Assembly: GCF_000372745.1 (NCBI RefSeq)
Contig: NZ_KB889674.1
Span: 51,579 to 115,578 of the forward strand
Reading direction: 5' to 3'
DNA length: 64,000 nucleotides
Origin: Embleya scabrispora DSM 41855
GTDB taxonomy: Bacteria; Actinomycetota; Actinomycetes; Streptomycetales; Streptomycetaceae
Positions 61,312 to 64,000 of this stretch are shown piece after piece. Made by a program: the position numbers and the translations under genes. Within the stretch, counting starts at the first letter, position 1. Each line of letters begins with the position of its first letter. The notes under the pieces are model-generated. The model was not told where the DNA came from and searched no databases. It saw nothing but the letters and a program-made list of their open reading frames with translations.

Positions 61312-62991
61312 TCAGGCCACGCCCAGGACCTCCCGCGCGGCGCGCTCGCCCTCGGTCGCGCCGCCTTCCATGAAGCCCTGGAAGTCGTAGGACGTGTGCT
61401 CGCCGGAGATGTGCACGTTGCCCTGCCGGGTTCCCTCGTAGCCGGCGTAGCGGTGCAGGTAGCCGACCGGCCAGTACGAGTAGGCGCCCCACGAGTACGG
61501 GTTGTTGGTCCACGACGACAGCTGGGCCTTGCCGGTCCACTGGGCCTTCGTGCCGGGGAAGAGGTTGTCGATCTGCCCCAGGTAGGTGTTCGCCAGGTTC
61601 GCGACGTAGGCGTCCTGTTCGGCGGTGTTGAACGGGCCGGCCGGGTGGAGACCGGAGGCCAGGGCACCGCCGCCGTACTGGATCAGCACGCCCTTGGTGC
61701 CCGGTTGGCCCTTGGTGGTGTCCCAGGTCTGTTGGAACGGCAGGTCGGCGAACGAGTCCCCGGCCGCCACGCCCGGCCAGGGCCCGAGACCGTTGCCACT
61801 CACCCCCAACCAGGTGCGCTTGGTGAACTGCATGTTGAGTTTGGAGACGTGGCCCATGCGCGAGTCGCGGAGCAGGTTCGTCATCATCGGGTCGAAGCCG
61901 GCCCGGGTCGAGTCGAGGCCCTTCAGGATCGGCAGCGGCACGGCCAGGATCGTATGGTCGGCCGTCACCGTCGTCGTCGTACCGTTGGCGTCGAAGGTGA
62001 GGGTCTGGGTGCCGTCACTGTTCGCCCGCACGGCGACCAGCTTGTGTCCCATCCGCACCGTGCCGGACGGCAGTGCCGCCGCGATCGCCAGTGGTACCTG
62101 GTCGTTGCCGCCGACCACGTGATAGCGCTCGTTGGAACCGCCCCAGATGTTGAAGTGTCCCGGGTTGGACTGCCAGCCGAGCATGCTGACGGCGGCGTAG
62201 GCGGACTGGTCGACCGTCTCCGCGCCGTACTCGACGGTGTAGGCCACGTCGAGGAACTGCCCGAGCTTGGACGAGGAGCCGCCCGGGGTCCGGGAGTTGA
62301 TCCAGTCCCGCAGGTTCGTGTTCGAGATCGCGGTGCCGGTGGCGGTGGTCCGGTTCCACTTGACGTCGCCGCATTCCTGGTAGTCCCGGCGGACCGCCTG
62401 GTACATCGCCCTGAAGTCGTCGTCGGCCTGCGAACGCGGGTAGTAGGCGTTGTCGAACCACAGGGTCTCGGTGGCGCCGTTCGGCCCGGAGCCGGCGAAG
62501 TCCACGGTGGCCAGCCCGAACCGGCGGCACAGTTCGAGCATCTTCTTGTGCCCGGTGTCGATCAGTTCGCCACCGACCTCCGAGGTCTGGCCGCCGCCCC
62601 AGTAGGTCTTCTGCGAGTACATCCGGCCGCCGACACGAGTGGGGTTCGCCTCGTACACGGTGGACTTCACCCCGGCGTCGGCCAGGGTCAGCGCCGCCGT
62701 CAGTCCGGCGATGCCGGCGCCGACGATGACCACCCGGCCCGGGTCCACCGGAGGTCTCGCGCCCGTCTCGGCGGCGATCGCCGGTCGGGACAACCCGGCG
62801 CCGGCCAGGCCCAGGCCGATGCCCACGACTCCGGCGCGCTTGATCAACGTACGCCGGCTCGGGCCGGTGGGGTCGGCGGTGGCCTCGTCGCGGATGTCCC
62901 GATACTCCCCGACCGGCATGCACAGGGCCGCGGCGGTGCGGTGGTCGGCGGCCGTGCGCCGCAGCGCGGCCATGGCAGGGGTGCGACTCAT
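61312..62991 (-). CDS. Tat-exported flavin monoamine oxidase family protein
   Basis: A 559-residue amine oxidase. ATG 62991 follows AAGGAG; the frame is open further upstream. A long N-terminal lead precedes the twin-arginine signal SRRTLIKRAGVVGIGLGLAG, ending near SRPAIAAETG. FAD motifs are VVIVGAGIAGLTAALTLADA, VYEANPTRVGGRMYS and the C-terminal NVHISGEHTSYDFQGFMEGG. The second half (VSKLNMQFTKRTWLG, WPVGYLHRYAGYEG) matches bacterial L-amino-acid/polyamine oxidases. It is distinct from, but related to, the oxidase encoded at 16613. The gene lies just downstream of an APC-type permease on the same strand, which suggests uptake plus oxidation of an amino acid or amine. Confidence 0.9.
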   Translation of the reverse strand: MSRTPAMAALRRTAADHRTAAALCMPVGEYRDIRDEATADPTGPSRRTLIKRAGVVGIGLGLAGAGLSRPAIAAETGARPPVDPGRVVIVGAGIAGLTAALTLADAGVKSTVYEANPTRVGGRMYSQKTYWGGGQTSEVGGELIDTGHKKMLELCRRFGLATVDFAGSGPNGATETLWFDNAYYPRSQADDDFRAMYQAVRRDYQECGDVKWNRTTATGTAISNTNLRDWINSRTPGGSSSKLGQFLDVAYTVEYGAETVDQSAYAAVSMLGWQSNPGHFNIWGGSNERYHVVGGNDQVPLAIAAALPSGTVRMGHKLVAVRANSDGTQTLTFDANGTTTTVTADHTILAVPLPILKGLDSTRAGFDPMMTNLLRDSRMGHVSKLNMQFTKRTWLGVSGNGLGPWPGVAAGDSFADLPFQQTWDTTKGQPGTKGVLIQYGGGALASGLHPAGPFNTAEQDAYVANLANTYLGQIDNLFPGTKAQWTGKAQLSSWTNNPYSWGAYSYWPVGYLHRYAGYEGTRQGNVHISGEHTSYDFQGFMEGGATEGERAAREVLGVA

Positions 62992-63111
62992 GGTGATGCT
63001 CCTTGGAAAGCGGCCGATTCCCGGCCGGGAGGGAATGTGCGCACGACAAAGCCCCGGGTGGTACGCAGAACCAGGAAGGAAGTACGTAGTGCCCGGGGCC
63101 CGAGGCAAAGA

Positions 63112-64000
63112 TCAGCGCTCGGCCGCGTCCTCCAGGACCATGCGGCCCATCTGCTCGTAGCGTGCGGGGCGCTTGTTCTTCATGTAGAGCGCCAGGGCGA
63201 TGCCCGCGACGAAGAAGCCGCCGACGATGTACGGGATGAGCTTGAACAGCAGGGTGTCCGCCGCCGCGCCCGCTGCCGTGTCCATGTTGTAGACGAGCAG
63301 TCCGACCACGGCGCTCATCGCGACGCCGCCGATGACCGGCGCGGTGAGGGTGGTGAACCAGTTGCGGGTCTCGGGGTGCTTGCCTTGGACGTGGAAGTAG
63401 CCGACGACCGAGAAGGAGCACAGCGTCTGCACGATCAGGATCGCCATCGTGCCGAGCAGCGCCAGCAGGCCGTAGAGGTGCACCGACGGGTCCATGTCCG
63501 CCATGAGGAAGAAGCTCACCAGGACGATGGCGATGACCGACTGGGTGAAGGACGCGACGTAGGGGGAACCGTGCTTCGGGTGCGTCCTGCCGAGCGCGGG
63601 GTGGATGAACCCCTCCCGGCCGATGGCGTAGAGGTAGCGCGACGCGCACTGGTGGAAGGCCATCGCACAGGCGAAGGAACCGGTGACGACCAGCCACTGG
63701 AAGATCTTGACCGAGGTGTCGCCGAAGTGGTCGCCCAGTGGCCCGAAGAACAGGGTGCCCTCGGAGGCGGCGTCGGCCAGATGGGATTTGCCGGCGGCGG
63801 AGACCATCATCCAGGAGACGAAGATGTAGAAGAGGCCGACACCGACCACCGAGATCAGGGTGGCTCGCGGCACGACCTTCTTGGGGTCGCGGGACTCCTC
63901 CCCATACATCGCCGTCGATTCGAAGCCGACCCAGGACCAGAAGGCGAAGAACAGTCCCAGGCCCGCCGCGCCCATGCTGCCGTTGACGCCGTCGAAGGCC
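63112..64000 (-). CDS. APC-family amino acid/amine permease, partial
   Basis: The C-terminal 296 or so codons of an APC-superfamily permease; the frame is open to the right edge. FFAFWSWVGFESTAMYGEES is the core motif of TM6-like helices in APC transporters (FxxxGFExxAxxxEE). At least eight hydrophobic helices follow, ending in a basic cytoplasmic tail (YMKNKRPARYEQMGRMVLED). It is 120 bp upstream of the amine oxidase on the same strand, so the pair may form an operon importing and oxidising an amino acid or amine. Confidence 0.9.
   Translation of the reverse strand, partial: AFDGVNGSMGAAGLGLFFAFWSWVGFESTAMYGEESRDPKKVVPRATLISVVGVGLFYIFVSWMMVSAAGKSHLADAASEGTLFFGPLGDHFGDTSVKIFQWLVVTGSFACAMAFHQCASRYLYAIGREGFIHPALGRTHPKHGSPYVASFTQSVIAIVLVSFFLMADMDPSVHLYGLLALLGTMAILIVQTLCSFSVVGYFHVQGKHPETRNWFTTLTAPVIGGVAMSAVVGLLVYNMDTAAGAAADTLLFKLIPYIVGGFFVAGIALALYMKNKRPARYEQMGRMVLEDAAER

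Overview
The window is high-GC, high-coding-density DNA of a streptomycete-type actinomycete. The evidence is the codon bias, GTG/TTG starts, a SpoIIE-type phosphatase, a SigE-type ECF factor, Tat-exported flavoenzymes and lipoproteins, an RppA-type type III PKS beside a P450, and an M9 collagenase. Genus cannot be fixed from sequence alone; Streptomyces or a close relative (Kitasatospora/Embleya-like) is an inference. No rRNA, convincing tRNA, CRISPR array, phage or replication origin was seen. Apart from two amine-oxidase loci, the content looks like accessory chromosome-arm DNA, with several decayed genes and IS remnants.

Layout. 1-2.5 kb: the start of a DHFR-like (RibD-fold) protein, a divergent LysR regulator and an M50B-like membrane peptidase. 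2.9-7 kb: two secreted hydrolases (M9 collagenase, GH5 endoglycoceramidase-like). 7.2-8.6 kb: ECF sigma factor overlapping a membrane protein. 8.7-9.8 kb: three successive genes missing their N-termini (TetR, alcohol dehydrogenase, NmrA-like). 10-12.7 kb: MarR, GAF/SpoIIE phosphatase, SHOCT protein. 13-18.9 kb: ABC exporter, Tat flavin amine oxidase and a divergent TetR, tied together by two near-identical operators. 19-24.3 kb: DUF1062 protein, TmrB-like ATPase, rppA, P450, IS701 relic. 24.3-27.3 kb: DHA2-type MFS exporter, a frameshifted ECF sigma gene, nicotinamidase. 27.7-31.7 kb: two secreted WDG-repeat paralogues and a membrane Ser/Thr kinase.

31.8-43.2 kb is one long minus-strand catabolic locus: a peptide-type ABC importer, an M24 creatinase/prolidase-like hydrolase, a proline iminopeptidase-like hydrolase, a Rieske oxygenase and a FAD amine dehydrogenase, with a PucR regulator at its end. 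Most junctions overlap by 4 nt. It may import and demethylate a quaternary or N-methylated amine derivative. 43.7-50.7 kb is a DeoR-controlled sugar locus (arabinose/galactose-type ABC importer plus GH27 alpha-galactosidase) with decamer operator repeats.

50.9-61.1 kb is the most unusual part. It holds a SecA-derived protein that has lost its ATPase motifs and most of its second motor domain, a PIG-L/lectin-propeller fusion, and a compact three-gene cassette: a PNP/MTAN-fold nucleosidase, a uracil-DNA-glycosylase-like protein and a cytoplasmic subtilase with a three-module prodomain. The cassette resembles bacterial conflict (defence) systems and is the best candidate here for an undescribed system. 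61.3-64 kb holds a second Tat flavin amine oxidase downstream of an APC amino-acid permease that runs off the window.
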